Source: Pseudonocardia sp. CNS-004
Lineage (GTDB): Bacteria; Actinomycetota; Actinomycetes; Mycobacteriales; Pseudonocardiaceae
Reading direction: 5' to 3'
Length of the DNA stretch: 64,000 nucleotides
NCBI GenBank assembly: GCA_001942185.1
Contig: MKJV01000082.1
Span: 1 to 64,000, forward strand
A program made the position numbers and the translations under genes. The notes under the pieces were generated by a model. The model saw only the letters and a program-made list of their open reading frames with translations. It was not told the origin of the DNA and did not search any database. The stretch's first letter is position 1. Every line of letters starts with the position of its first letter. This document shows positions 29,771 to 37,542 of this stretch, one piece after another.

Positions 29771-30503
29771 CGAGCTCCCCGACCCCGGTCGCGGCCTTCC
29801 TGTTCCTGGCGGCGGCGCTCCTGGCCTGCGGTGCCCCGCACGGCCGCCACCGCCTGCGCGCGCTGCACGCCGCACACCCGGCCCCGCACCCGGATCCCCC
29901 ACCGCTCCGCCCGGTCTGGATCGCCGTCGGCGCAGCCGCCGCCGGGGCGCTCGGCTGGACGACCGCGGGTGCCGCAGCCGGAGTGCTGCTCGCCGCCGCA
30001 GCCGCCGGCACCGGGGCCTTCCTGGCCCGCAGGAGCTTGCGGGACGCCACCCTCGCCGACGAACCCGGCACCGAACTGGCGGGCGCATGGGAGCTCCTGG
30101 CGGTGTGCCTGGAAGCGGGCCTGCCCGTCGCCCTCGCGGTCACGGCCGCCGCCGAACCGCTCCGCGGTGCCGTCGGCGCGCGGCTGCGCCGCACCGCGGG
30201 CCTGCTCGAACTCGGCGCCGACGCCACCACCGCCTGGCTCACCGCCGAACGCGTGCCGGCACTCGCGACGTTCGCCAGGGCCGCCGGTCGCTCCGCGAGC
30301 ACCGGATCGGCGTTGGCGCAGGTCGCGCGCGCCGAGTCCGAGCGGATCCGGGCCGGCCTGCTCGACACCGCCCACGCGAAGGCCCAACGCGCGGCCGTGC
30401 TCATCACCGCACCACTCGGCCTGTGCTTCCTGCCGGCCTTCATGGTCCTGGCATCGCCCCCGTCGTCGCCGGCCTGGCCGGCGAGGTGCTCGCCAACTGG
30501 TGA
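29767..30503 (+). CDS. tadC: TadC-like membrane protein of the Tad system (frame break near the end)
   Basis: About 245 residues. N-terminal membrane segments, then the F-domain ELAGAWELLAVCLEAGLPVALAV, and a C-terminal pair of helices. A one-base shift near 30450 joins FLPAFMVLG to IAPVVAGLAGEVLANW and the stop at 30501-30503. The ATG overlaps the tadB stop. Partner of TadB. Confidence 0.85.
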
Positions 30504-30536
30504 GCACGCCCGACCCCACAAGAAAAGAGGAGACCG

Positions 30537-30647
30537 ATGTACCGACCCGTCCCCGCCCGCCCCACTCACCCGCTCGGCGGTGCACTTCTCCGCGCCTGCG
30601 CCGGCTCCGCCACGACGACCGCGGAATGAGCACGGTCGAGTACGCGA
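30537..30647 (+). pseudogene. DUF4244 pilin-like gene, 5' part, split by the integrated element
   Basis: Small Flp-pilin-like subunit gene of the tad operon (Rv3656c position). It begins at ATG 30537 after GAGGAGACCG. A one-base shift near 30595 brings in the conserved RLRHDDRGMSTVEYA segment. At the VEYA codons the sequence passes into the element; the remaining residues (AIGTVAAAAFGALLYTVVT...) lie 10.1 kb away at 40735-40863. Without the element the product would be about 75 residues, with one hydrophobic helix. The interrupted frame reads into element DNA and probably makes no functional subunit. Confidence 0.85.
30635..30647 (+). repeat. attL core
   Basis: GTCGAGTACGCGA at the left junction; bases to the left are DUF4244 coding sequence, bases to the right (CTGTCTGTC) are element DNA. 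The same 13-mer is at 40735-40747. Confidence 0.82.
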
Positions 30648-30671
30648 CTGTCTGTCAAGTCATACCAACGG

Positions 30672-30935
30672 CTACGGGGTCGGCGGCACACACGGCCCGG
30701 CCGGGCGGTGACGGTAGCGGAACTGTCGGTGCGGAGCTGCGACGTACTCCCTGACCCGAGACCAGCCCTCTTCCTCGCTGTCAGCTAGCCCTGTGCGGAC
30801 ACCCGCATCGCCGGACAGCCGGACCGACCACAAGTACCAACCAGCACCCCCACGAGCACTGTCCTGCCACACCACGGAGCCACGCTCGCGCGCCTCGCGC
30901 TCCACCTCGGCCCACTGCTGATCACTCAAGCTCAC
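30672..30935 (-). CDS. Small hypothetical protein next to attL
   Basis: 87 residues from GTG 30935. It begins VSLSDQQWAEVEREARERGSVVW and contains GGAGWYLWSVRLS. It looks like a compact soluble alpha/beta domain; no family recognised. It is divergent from the HTH protein at 31033. The frame is open further upstream, but the GTG gives a sensible N-terminus. Confidence 0.5.
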   Translation of the reverse strand: MSLSDQQWAEVEREARERGSVVWQDSARGGAGWYLWSVRLSGDAGVRTGLADSEEEGWSRVREYVAAPHRQFRYRHRPAGPCVPPTP

Positions 30936-31032
30936 GGACGGAACGATACTGCCGAATCTGCCAGTTCGGCGAGTGTTGCTACGTCTGCCACAACGGCTGA
31001 GCTGGTCGTACCCGCCGACATACCGTCGGGCC

Positions 31033-31224
31033 GTGCCTTCTGCTGAGCGACTGCTGACCACGGGTGAGATAGCCCGTGCGTTGGGGTTGTCGGCACGATC
31101 CATCGCGCGATGGGCGCAGGAGGGCAAGCTGACGCCTGCCCTGTACACGCCCGGTGGCCATCCCCGGTGGCGTCTCGCCGACGTAGAGCAGCAACTCAGG
31201 GAGCTACGCAAGCGCCCGGAGTGA
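31033..31224 (+). CDS. Excisionase/MerR-like helix-turn-helix protein
   Basis: 63 residues from GTG 31033: LLTTGEIARALGLSARSIARW is a winged helix-turn-helix, followed by GGHPRWRLADVEQQL, the wing typical of HTH_17/BldC-like and Xis proteins. It is small, basic and located beside attL while the integrase is beside attR, so it is the leading candidate for a recombination directionality factor. It could instead be a transcription factor. The frame is open a little upstream (to 30973), but that part looks non-coding. Confidence 0.65.
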   Translation: MPSAERLLTTGEIARALGLSARSIARWAQEGKLTPALYTPGGHPRWRLADVEQQLRELRKRPE

Positions 31225-31261
31225 TCCTGGGGGACATGAGTCCCCGGAGGGCCGTGCCCGC

Positions 31262-31560
31262 CTACCGGCGGATGCTCCCGTCTGACTCCAAGGTCACCAC
31301 GGAGTGCGGCTCCACGCCCAGCGCGAACCGCTGGGACAGCGAGAGGTCCAACTCATGCCCGTACGCCCATACTGGCCGCCCGGCGTCGAGATCATCGATG
31401 CGTTCCAGCCCCAACGCCTCAGAGAGCCGCTGTGTGTCGTTGTCCTGGTCCTGCCGGGGTTCTCCTCCAGCAAGCGCCTACGGGCCTCCTGTAGCTTCTC
31501 TCGGAGCTTCTCGCGAACTCGCGTCGCTCGTGCTTGGCGTCGCCTACGCAGTACGGCCAT
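31262..31560 (-). CDS. Hypothetical element protein (one frame break)
   Basis: About 99 residues. AGGAGG lies 8 bases before ATG 31560. The N-terminus is strongly basic and helical (MAVLRRRRQARATRVREKLREKL). After a one-base shift near 31447 the continuation QDQDNDTQRLSEALGLERIDDLD ... WAYGHELDLSLSQRFALGVEPHS reads as a folded domain to the TAG at 31262. No family recognised. Position beside the small-terminase gene suggests a late or packaging-associated protein. Confidence 0.5.
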
Positions 31561-31605
31561 GGCGGTCACCTCCTCCGGAGGTCAGTGACCCCACCGGGTA
31601 CAGCC

Positions 31606-31992
31606 TCATGCTGTACCCCGCTTGCCCCAACGAGCGTCAGCAGCAATCTTTGCTGATTCACTACGGGTCATCGGTCCATTCATGGCCGGGATTTCGTCGT
31701 CCTCATCAGCCGGAAGTCGCAGACTCAACAGTTGCTGACGGAGCGTGTTTCGATGCTGGCGGATTTCCGACAACAGCGGATGAATCACTTCTTGCTTCAT
31801 GCTGCCGAGGGCCGTCATTGGTCGGCCCATTTCAATCCACGCGGCATTCATCGCCGCGACTAGATCCGCCTCAGCGCATGCATCTTCTAATAGCCGCAGC
31901 TCGTGCGGGCCCAACTCGTAAACCGCGGTGATGGATTCCCACAAATCAATGCCGGCCTGATTCAAGCCAGTCGGCGGAATCTGCACTTCCAT
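31606..31992 (-). CDS. Phage terminase small-subunit-like protein (P27-like)
   Basis: 128 residues from ATG 31992. The helical pattern LNQAGIDLWESITAVYELGPHELRLLEDACAEADLV ... GRPMTALGS ... HPLLSEIRQHRNTLRQQLLSLRLP matches P27-type small terminases of actinophages. The C-terminus RSESAKIAADARWGKRG is a basic tail also seen in these proteins. Expected role: recognise the element's DNA packaging site and recruit a large terminase, which is absent here and would have to come from a helper phage. Confidence 0.72.
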   Translation of the reverse strand: MEVQIPPTGLNQAGIDLWESITAVYELGPHELRLLEDACAEADLVAAMNAAWIEMGRPMTALGSMKQEVIHPLLSEIRQHRNTLRQQLLSLRLPADEDDEIPAMNGPMTRSESAKIAADARWGKRGTA

Positions 31993-32319
31993 GATCAATC
32001 AACCTTCCCAAAACCGGCCGGAGTAAAAACCAGAACGCGGATGCGACGCATCGGGCCGGGGTGCCTGATTACACTGCGATCTCGCGGGGGCCGCCGGGGG
32101 CGTACCCCCCTGGGTACGTGTGCATTTCTGGAAATGCAGCTGGTCATTTCTCCTCGCGAATGCAGGAAAAGCGAGCACTCTGCAAATCCCGCGTCTGCCC
32201 AGCACCTGCACAAAAGCGCAGCAAACCCAGCAGTAGCAGCGCAGTAAACCCGCGCCCTAACCCAGCGCCTGCCCCTGCAAAAGCAGCGCGCCTGCTCCTA
32301 CTCTCAATACCCAGCGCGC
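31993..32319. other. Non-coding region upstream of the small-terminase gene, with two inverted repeats
   Basis: No convincing gene in about 330 bp. CGTACCC/GGGTACG (32101-32118) and TGCATTTC/GAAATGCA (32121-32138) are adjacent hairpins. To their right the sequence is rich in CAGCA/CTGC motifs. A packaging (pac/cos) site is plausible because such sites usually flank the small-terminase gene. Confidence 0.4.
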
Positions 32320-32631
32320 TCACGCCGCCTGCTCCTGCCCGCTGTCCAACTCCTGCCTAGCCCGCCACAAGCGGGGGATATTGCGGATGTACTGCCCGAC
32401 GTACTCGTCAAAAGCCAGCTCTAGCGAGTCCAGTAGCGCGCTTTCCCGCAGGATGTATTGCGACCGGCTTGGGTACCTGGAATCAGTCTCGGCCTTTTCA
32501 AGGCGGACCAATAGGCGTTCCCTGGAATCAATCAACCACCCGCACATCGATGAGCAGTACGTATAGCCCTTCACTCGATGGTCATCGGTAATGATTCCTG
32601 GGCAACCATGACGGGGGCATGGTTGATTCAT
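32320..32631 (-). CDS. Small zinc-binding protein
   Basis: 103 residues from ATG 32631. The N-terminus has two Cys pairs (CPRHGC and YCSSMC) that could form a treble-clef zinc site. It is followed by a long amphipathic helical region (SRERLLVRLEKAETDSRY ... LLDSLELAFDEYV). No family recognised. It is in the minus-strand gene series between connector and small terminase. Confidence 0.6.
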   Translation of the reverse strand: MNQPCPRHGCPGIITDDHRVKGYTYCSSMCGWLIDSRERLLVRLEKAETDSRYPSRSQYILRESALLDSLELAFDEYVGQYIRNIPRLWRARQELDSGQEQAA

Positions 32632-32756
32632 GACTCTTGGCCTCTCTTGAATCGAAATGGGTGACCGGCCCCAACCCTTGAGGAGTTGGGACCAGCCTTT
32701 GGCGAACCTTTACGGAAGTCGCTTGACTTCCTGCGCCGTCACCTCTTGGTGAGCCG

Positions 32757-33206
32757 CTATGAGGACTCCTCGTTGCCCCACCAAACGGCGGGATGTATGG
32801 GCTCCTCGTACCAGGCGGCCGGGAAGTACAGCCCGGACGATACCGTCCGAACCGTCGGTGCAATGACGAACATTCCTTGGGCAACCCCAAGCAACGCCCA
32901 CTCATCGTCCATGATCTCCAGCTTGCCGCTGGCAACCCTTGAGTTGATTTGGTACGAGTAGTTCCCGTCCGTCTCGCCCGAATACCCATCGGGATTCTTG
33001 AGAAGGCGGAGAACCGCTTCGGCTTCGATCATGACTAGGAGGTCATGGTCTAGCTCTGCGTCGAGCACCTTGCCGTCAAGATCTGGAATACGAGAGCGGA
33101 TGATTCGCTCTGCATCGTCCAGCCTGATCGAGACGATGATTACTTCTGACTCGTCCAACTCTCGGCCGAGCCGAGCACTGATGTCGTCAGCCGTGGCATA
33201 AGCCAT
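32757..33206 (-). CDS. Phage Gp19/Gp15/Gp42-like head-tail connector protein
   Basis: 149 residues from ATG 33206. The N-terminal MAYATADDISARLGRELDESE and the helical body DDAERIIRSRIPDLDG ... LVMIEAEAVLRLLKNPDGY follow the head-tail adaptor family found directly after capsid genes in siphophages. It lies just downstream of the capsid gene in the same direction, as expected. The C-terminus is aromatic-rich. Confidence 0.72.
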   Translation of the reverse strand: MAYATADDISARLGRELDESEVIIVSIRLDDAERIIRSRIPDLDGKVLDAELDHDLLVMIEAEAVLRLLKNPDGYSGETDGNYSYQINSRVASGKLEIMDDEWALLGVAQGMFVIAPTVRTVSSGLYFPAAWYEEPIHPAVWWGNEESS

Positions 33207-33279
33207 TACGGTGTGTCCTCCTTTCGGAGAAGCACACCTGCGGCGTGAACTCCGTTCATGCCTTGATCCCTCCAGGGGA

Positions 33280-33305
33280 GGGAGCCCCGAGTAAACGGGG
33301 CTCCC
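33280..33305 (-). terminator. Hairpin after the capsid gene
   Basis: Perfect 9-bp stem GGGAGCCCC/GGGGCTCCC, 8-base loop, 10 bp downstream of the capsid stop in the minus direction. It probably attenuates or ends the highly expressed capsid message. Confidence 0.55.
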
Positions 33306-33314
33306 GAGAGAGGA

Positions 33315-34153
33315 TCAGACAGCGTTAGCGGTGATCTTCACAATCGCCGCCGCGTGCGGGTAGACGAAACCCGCCCGCTGAACGACACGCACACCAACCG
33401 AGTAGCTGGAGAAGTACGCATCGTGCGAGATGGCCAGCTCCGCCGGAGTGCGGAGCACCGACACCGCAGCAGGCGCCGGAATCGCCCACACAACGTCCGC
33501 CTCCACGTACGGAGACGAGTAGACCGGCACGCCGAGGATGCTCCGGCCCGTGGGGCTGGAGACGTCCGCACCGAGGAGCGGCCGGTTGCTGCCAGTGGAC
33601 TCCTTGAGCTGCTGGAGTGCCAGCACGGTAGCCGGAGCACCGACAAACGCCGTGACGTTCGCGCCGACCGTCTCAGCGTCGCTCAGAGCCTCTGCGAACG
33701 GGTCCAGGTTGGCAAACGCACCCGTGACACTCACGGCCCCGGCGGTCTGGTCCTGGAGGCCAGCAGGCGCCAGAGCGGAGGCAGGCGAACCAAAGAACGC
33801 CTCGTCAATCTTGCGGGCAAGGTCGTTGACCAGACCATTGGTGATGATCAGCTGAGCATCACCATTCGAGTCGTCGACCAGCTCCCGGGAAACGACCGTC
33901 AGACCGGCCAGCTTCGGAGGAGTAACCGACACCTCGGTAACCGTCGGGTCAGTCGGGGCGATCTCCGCACCCTCGGCGGTCCACTCGGCCGACGGGAAAG
34001 CGGTAACGACCGGCACCCGGTAGGTGCTGGCCCCGGTCTGGACGTTCTGGGTCACCTGGAGGGCAACCGACGCTCCATGAGCGGCCGGTAGTAAACCTCC
34101 CCGAACTGGTCGGGGGTCAGAACGATGTTCGACTCATCGCGGTTGAAAGCCAC
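33315..34153 (-). CDS. HK97-fold major capsid protein (frame break near the start)
   Basis: About 280 residues. The N-terminus from GTG 34153 (VAFNRDESNIVLTPDQFGEVYYRPL) joins the main part (LQVTQNVQTGASTYRVPVVTAFPSAEWTAEGAEI) across a missing base near 34072. The P-domain pattern ...LAGLTVVSRELVDDS, LARKIDEAFFG and the C-terminal GVRVVQRAGFVYPHAAAIVKI are typical of HK97 gp5-like capsid proteins without a long delta domain. No separate protease or scaffold gene is seen. In phiRv1-type elements and capsid-encoding satellites this is the hallmark gene. Confidence 0.85.
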
Positions 34154-34200
34154 TTGGCATTCCTTCCGATACACGGAGGGTGCCGCATGATTTTGCCTAC

Positions 34201-34430
34201 TCAGTCACCACAATGACCGAGGTAAAGCGCCTCGATCTCTTCGTATCCCATTCCGTCATCGTTCATGACGGGGGAAAACGTGCGGTGATCATGGTTCCCG
34301 GTGCAATGCTTGGGGCCTCCTGGGCATCCCTCTCAGCACGAGGCACAATGTCGTTGGTGTTCTCCAGGAACTCCTTGACGTCATTGATGATCGTGGTAAC
34401 CGGCGTGTTCAGCGAGTAGTGCTTGTCCAT
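34201..34430 (-). CDS. Small hypothetical protein upstream of capsid (possible frame break)
   Basis: ATG 34430 has AGGAGG 8 bases upstream. The frame encodes DKHYSLNTPVTTIINDVKEF ... APGTMITARFPPS and stops at 34263 after a TTTTCCCCC run. The adjacent frame continues MNDDGMGYEEIEALYLGHCGD to 34201, overlapping by ATGA. Either a one-base deletion in the homopolymer split one 76-residue protein, or two small coupled genes exist. It sits where a scaffold or head-maturation protein could lie, but no family is recognised. Confidence 0.5.
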
Positions 34431-34492
34431 GCGTAATCCCTCCTTGGGATTGGGGTGAAACGAACTGGGTTGGGGTCCTGCCGGCAATGCCG

Positions 34493-34672
34493 TCAGGCCG
34501 CATTTACATCCGCTGTGCATGACCCGTACTGGGTCTTGAATCGAGCTCGGCGCCGGGCCTCACTCTTGCGATTCGATGCACGGCGGCAAGTGCGGCAACG
34601 TGTGTAGCCGTACTCGGTATAGGTGTTCTCCACGGTGTTTGCGTGGCCACACCTCTTGAGCGTCATGCTCAT
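34493..34672 (-). CDS. 59-residue zinc-ribbon protein
   Basis: ATG 34672 with GGAGG 7 bases upstream. The sequence has KRCGHANTVENTYTEYGYTRCRTC, i.e. C-x-H and C-x2-C groups as in the short zinc-binding proteins and HNH N-termini frequent in actinophages, then an Arg-rich stretch (RRASNRKSEARRRARF). No catalytic HNH motif follows, so a nucleic-acid-binding role is more likely than a nuclease. Confidence 0.6.
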   Translation of the reverse strand: MSMTLKRCGHANTVENTYTEYGYTRCRTCRRASNRKSEARRRARFKTQYGSCTADVNAA

Positions 34673-34726
34673 CGTTGGACCTCCAGGGTCCTAGTGGGCC
34701 GTGTGCCTGGGTTAGGGCATGAGAAA

Positions 34727-34755
34727 ACCCCCGAGGTCTCCAGGACCTCGGGGGT
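34727..34755 (-). terminator. Intrinsic terminator, minus direction
   Basis: Perfect 12-bp stem ACCCCCGAGGTC/GACCTCGGGGGT with a 5-base loop, followed on the minus strand by TTTT. It separates the early/middle genes from the capsid-side genes of the element. Confidence 0.8.
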
Positions 34756-34873
34756 ATCTCAGCGGCGGCAATGGCAACCGCTCTGACTTCAACCCGTTGA
34801 GTGCTACGGACACTCGGAAGGGAGATGTGCCGTCTGGTGGGGGTCCTTTCAGCTAGACCATCTTCCTTCGTAT

Positions 34874-35742
34874 TTAGTGCAATGCGTGCACAACTTTCCG
34901 GGCTTCCTTGACCCGGATGGGCCGAACACCCAGCTCTGCCGCTAGCTCCCGATCGGACCACGACGGGTCCGCCTCCAGATGCTGCCGTGCCAGCTCGATT
35001 TCCCCCGCCCGCTCCTGCTCACGCTTGGCCGCCATGCGGAGACGGTTGTGTTCCCGCTTGCAGTCTTTCGAGCAGAACTCAGGGGGTTGACCGCGCTTCC
35101 GAACATCCGTGTTGTACTCGCAAGCATCACACGTGCACGGCCGACCCTCGATGACTGGTCTCTCTGTCACGTACTGGAACCGGCACTGCGAAGTGCACGG
35201 GTCGGGGTCGTTCGGGTTGTGCCCCCTGCACCACTGTGTGGTGCGGCAGATCCATCTTTCGGACGTGATCCTGATCTGTCCTTGACAGTTCTTGCACGGG
35301 TGCAACGCCCTGAACGCACCGCCCGACTCGATACGGAACCCGTGTCCGGCCGTGAGGAAGTGCGACATCGGGTTGACCCCCTTCAGGGGCCTACCTCGGT
35401 GATCCCGCTTCTCGACGGATTCACCGAACTCCCTCCAGCCGTCGGAGGCTGGGCTCACGTCCTCCTTGGTGTCCAGCAGCAGGAGGTCATGACGATCAGG
35501 GTCGTAATCCTCGTACCCTTGGCGGGTGATCGTCTTGTCCTGGGTGTTCCTGGTCGGCTCCCGGAAGTAGGGCAGAACGCCGTCAAGCGGTCTGACCTCG
35601 ATGGCTCCTGTGCTCGAACCTCGGCCCCGCCGGTGGCCCCTGTCGCGTCTGGGTGGTCTCCCGGTGGCTCATCCTCGGCAAGCTCTACGCCCTGCTCCAG
35701 CAGGGCGCTACGTGCTGCCTCAAGTTCCATGACGGCGGTCAT
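34874..35742 (-). CDS. Cysteine-rich DNA-binding-like protein of the element (one frame break)
   Basis: About 289 residues. The N-terminus MTAVMELEAARSALLEQGVELAEDE and the remainder (EVRPLDGVLPYFREPTRNTQDKTITRQGYEDYD ...) are in different frames; the shift lies between 35615 and 35680. The central part has many Cys groups (CKNC, CRTTQWC, CTSQC, CTCDAC, CSKDC), suggesting two or more zinc sites. The C-terminus SDRELAAELGVRPIRVKEARKVV is a helix-turn-helix. Not recognised as a known family. It could be a replication or late-gene regulatory protein. Confidence 0.55.
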
Positions 35743-35822
35743 GCGTGATCTTCCAATCAGTAGTAGCTAGTTCAAGATCAACTGCGGAACACTCTTCGTT
35801 GCGGCCGTAGAGAACGGCCGAC

Positions 35823-35944
35823 GCACCCCCCGGTCATGGGGGGTGCTCTTCTCAGCAAGGTGGTTGATGAACCAAGAGCCAGCCTCAAGCTGGCTCATGA
35901 TCAAATACGTCTTGCTTGTACCTGAGTCCTTATGACTCAGGTAC
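35823..35944. other. Cluster of three perfect hairpins in a non-coding region
   Basis: GCACCCCCC/GGGGGGTGC (35823-35846), GAGCCAGC/GCTGGCTC (35876-35896) and GTACCTGAGTC/GACTCAGGTAC (35918-35944) follow one another with loops of five or six bases. The region 35743-36020 has no gene. The structures could be terminators, a structured RNA, or part of a replication origin together with the array at 35971. Confidence 0.55.
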
Positions 35945-35970
35945 TTCTAGTTCTCTCCTTCTATATTGTC

Positions 35971-36049
35971 GGGTCAGTAACCCCACCCCCTCGGGTCAAC
36001 AGCCCTACCCCCTCGGGTTATCAACCCGACCCCCTCGGGTCATTGACCC
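35971..36049. repeat. Array of four 13-bp palindromic sites at exact 22-bp spacing
   Basis: GGGTCAGTAACCC (35971), GGGTCAACAGCCC (35993), GGGTTATCAACCC (36015) and GGGTCATTGACCC (36037). They are joined by three identical CCCCCTCGGGT blocks at 35986, 36008 and 36030. The 22-bp period (about two helical turns) is not a multiple of three, so the repeats are not protein-coding; they look like iterons or an operator array. The array overlaps the 3' end of the winged-helix gene. Confidence 0.8.
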
Positions 36050-36521
36050 CACGTGGCACGGTGAGCTGGAAGTGCAACGTGTTCCCGTCGACCTGCTCGC
36101 CGATGGGTCGCAGGTATCCCAGCTCCTCAAGTTCGCGGACCGCTCGCCGAACTGTCTTGGTGGATGACGGCGCCAAGTGCATCCACCGGGCTAGCCTCGC
36201 CTGACTGGCGTACAGCTCTCCCTTGCCGTCTTTGATGGGGCAGTGGTGGCCGATCGCCACGGCGGCCAACAGGCCGGTATGGGTCAAGTCAGGGTCCGCC
36301 ATTGCCACCGCCCGGTAGTCCGCCTCTCGCTGAGGTGACCGCACCTCACGGGGCGGTAGTGGGACTTCGTCCAGCTCGCGCGGTGGTGTGTCTATTTCCG
36401 GTGCGCGGGGTTCAGGTTCCGGCCGCTTGCTGCACAGTGTCTTGCTGACACAGCAGAACGGTTGTCCGCACTCCACATCGGAGGCGAAAGGGTCGTCGGC
36501 CGGTAGGACGGCCGTACTCAC
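36021..36521 (-). CDS. Winged-helix protein, candidate replication initiator/regulator
   Basis: 166 residues from GTG 36521, overlapping the stop of the preceding small gene (GTGA). A Pro/Glu-rich N-terminal half is followed by a helix-turn-helix (YASQARLARWMHLAPSSTKTVRRAVRELEELGYLRPI) and a beta wing (GNTLHFQLTVP). Similar domains occur in phage replisome organisers and Rep-like proteins. Its gene ends inside the 22-bp array, as is typical for initiator genes and their iterons. A transcriptional regulator is the alternative. Confidence 0.6.
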   Translation of the reverse strand: MSTAVLPADDPFASDVECGQPFCCVSKTLCSKRPEPEPRAPEIDTPPRELDEVPLPPREVRSPQREADYRAVAMADPDLTHTGLLAAVAIGHHCPIKDGKGELYASQARLARWMHLAPSSTKTVRRAVRELEELGYLRPIGEQVDGNTLHFQLTVPRGVNDPRGSG

Positions 36522-36709
36522 TCCGCACCGTCCGCCACCGAACGGAGAAGGTCTGCAAGCTCTCGACGGTCGGTGTAGACGTCACCAGTGGCGAGATCCG
36601 CCTCAAGCGTGAACCCCAGCTTTTGGAGGATGGGGATCAGCTCAACCTTTCGCAGACCCGTGTTCTTTGCCAGGTGCCACACGGGCACCCGGTCGTATCG
36701 TTCAATCAT
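36518..36709 (-). CDS. Small helix-turn-helix-like protein
   Basis: 63 residues from ATG 36709: MIERYDRVPVWHLAKNTGLRKVELIPILQKLGF, then a charged tail. The helical N-terminus resembles a compact HTH. It is translationally coupled to the winged-helix gene that follows. No family recognised. Confidence 0.55.
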   Translation of the reverse strand: MIERYDRVPVWHLAKNTGLRKVELIPILQKLGFTLEADLATGDVYTDRRELADLLRSVADGAE

Positions 36710-36765
36710 TTCTGCCTACTCATTCCTTTGTTGATCCGACCGCCCTTTACGGTCGGGACGAACGC

Positions 36766-36790
36766 CCCCCAGCCGAGCTCGGGCTGGGGG
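36766..36790 (-). terminator. Hairpin between small element genes
   Basis: CCCCCAGCC/GGCTGGGGG with a 7-base interior. It lies between the 44-residue membrane protein and the HTH-like gene and may separate two transcripts. Confidence 0.45.
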
Positions 36791-36841
36791 TCGTATGGTT
36801 GATTTCGGGTACCGGGCCGATAGCCCCGGTCCGGTGCCCGC

Positions 36842-36976
36842 CTACATGCCTGCCAGCAGGCCCAGGGCGTACGTGGTAGCGGCTGACCCCAGGGCAGCAC
36901 CCAGGAAGGCGGCTACGGCCGCCCAGGTGGCCCTACAGCGCCGATGGCGCTTGAGCCGATGGGCTCCGCCTGACAT
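36842..36976 (-). CDS. 44-residue single-span membrane protein
   Basis: ATG 36976, basic N-terminus MSGGAHRLKRHRRCRATW, then one hydrophobic helix AAVAAFLGAALGSAATTYAL and stop TAG at 36842. It fits between its neighbours without overlap. The ribosome site is weak (GTGGGA), so the call is moderate. A role in membrane attachment or exclusion is possible but not shown. Confidence 0.45.
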   Translation of the reverse strand: MSGGAHRLKRHRRCRATWAAVAAFLGAALGSAATTYALGLLAGM

Positions 36977-36993
36977 GTCCCACGTGCCCACGG

Positions 36994-37542
36994 TCAGCAA
37001 TACCACTTGCGAGAGCACGAGCGCGGGCGATCGATGTCCGGGTTGACGTTCGGCGCGTTGACGTCGCCAGAGTCATACTCCTCAGTGATCACCATCTCGC
37101 AGAAGTCAGCATCGCCGTTCCACGTCTGACCCTCGGGGCATTCGGGGAGCTGACACGACTGCTGGTCGTAAATCCAGTCCTCAGCTCCGGGACACTGATC
37201 AGTGTCCTCGTGCCAGCAGGCACCCTTGGCGGGGAAGTCGAACGTTCCGGCCGGTATCGCCGCGTCGTACTGCCATCGCTGGCCCCCGGGGCATTCCTGC
37301 CTCTCCAGCGTGCAGGAACGATCAGACACGTACCAAGTACCTCCGGCCGCCTCGCACTGTTCCTCGTGCGTTGGCTCCACCACCATCGTGGGCATGGTGG
37401 GCGCCGAGGATGGCGCCGAGCTGGGTGTCGACGGAGAACATGCGACAGCAAGCAGGATCAGCACGAACAGACCACCGATGACACCCAACGTCCACTTGTG
37501 CCACGGCTTCCATTCGGTGTCTGCCGTCCGATGATTGCTCAT
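36994..37542 (-). CDS. Membrane-anchored cysteine-rich protein of the element
   Basis: 182 residues from ATG 37542. Short cytoplasmic N-terminus, one hydrophobic segment (WTLGVIGGLFVLILLAVAC), a Ser/Pro/Thr linker, then an outside domain with about ten cysteines in repeats such as CEAAGGTWYVSDRSC, CPGGQRW and CPEGQTWNGDADFC. The pattern suggests small disulfide-bonded modules. The cysteine after the hydrophobic segment (VACS) could be lipidated. Its N-terminus overlaps the previous stop (ATGA). A surface protein encoded in a phage-like element could act in superinfection exclusion; this is inference. Confidence 0.65.
   Translation of the reverse strand: MSNHRTADTEWKPWHKWTLGVIGGLFVLILLAVACSPSTPSSAPSSAPTMPTMVVEPTHEEQCEAAGGTWYVSDRSCTLERQECPGGQRWQYDAAIPAGTFDFPAKGACWHEDTDQCPGAEDWIYDQQSCQLPECPEGQTWNGDADFCEMVITEEYDSGDVNAPNVNPDIDRPRSCSRKWYC

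Noticed and set aside
34560..34961. 133-codon minus-strand frame across the terminator
   Set aside because: It runs through a strong intrinsic terminator and competes with the better-supported 59-residue zinc protein in another frame.
35971..36049. CRISPR array
   Set aside because: The repeat units are 11-13 bp with a 22-bp total period and no unique spacers; no cas genes are present.
36706..36900. 64-codon minus-strand frame in the element
   Set aside because: It overlaps a hairpin and the more convincing 44-residue membrane protein in another frame; no ribosome site.
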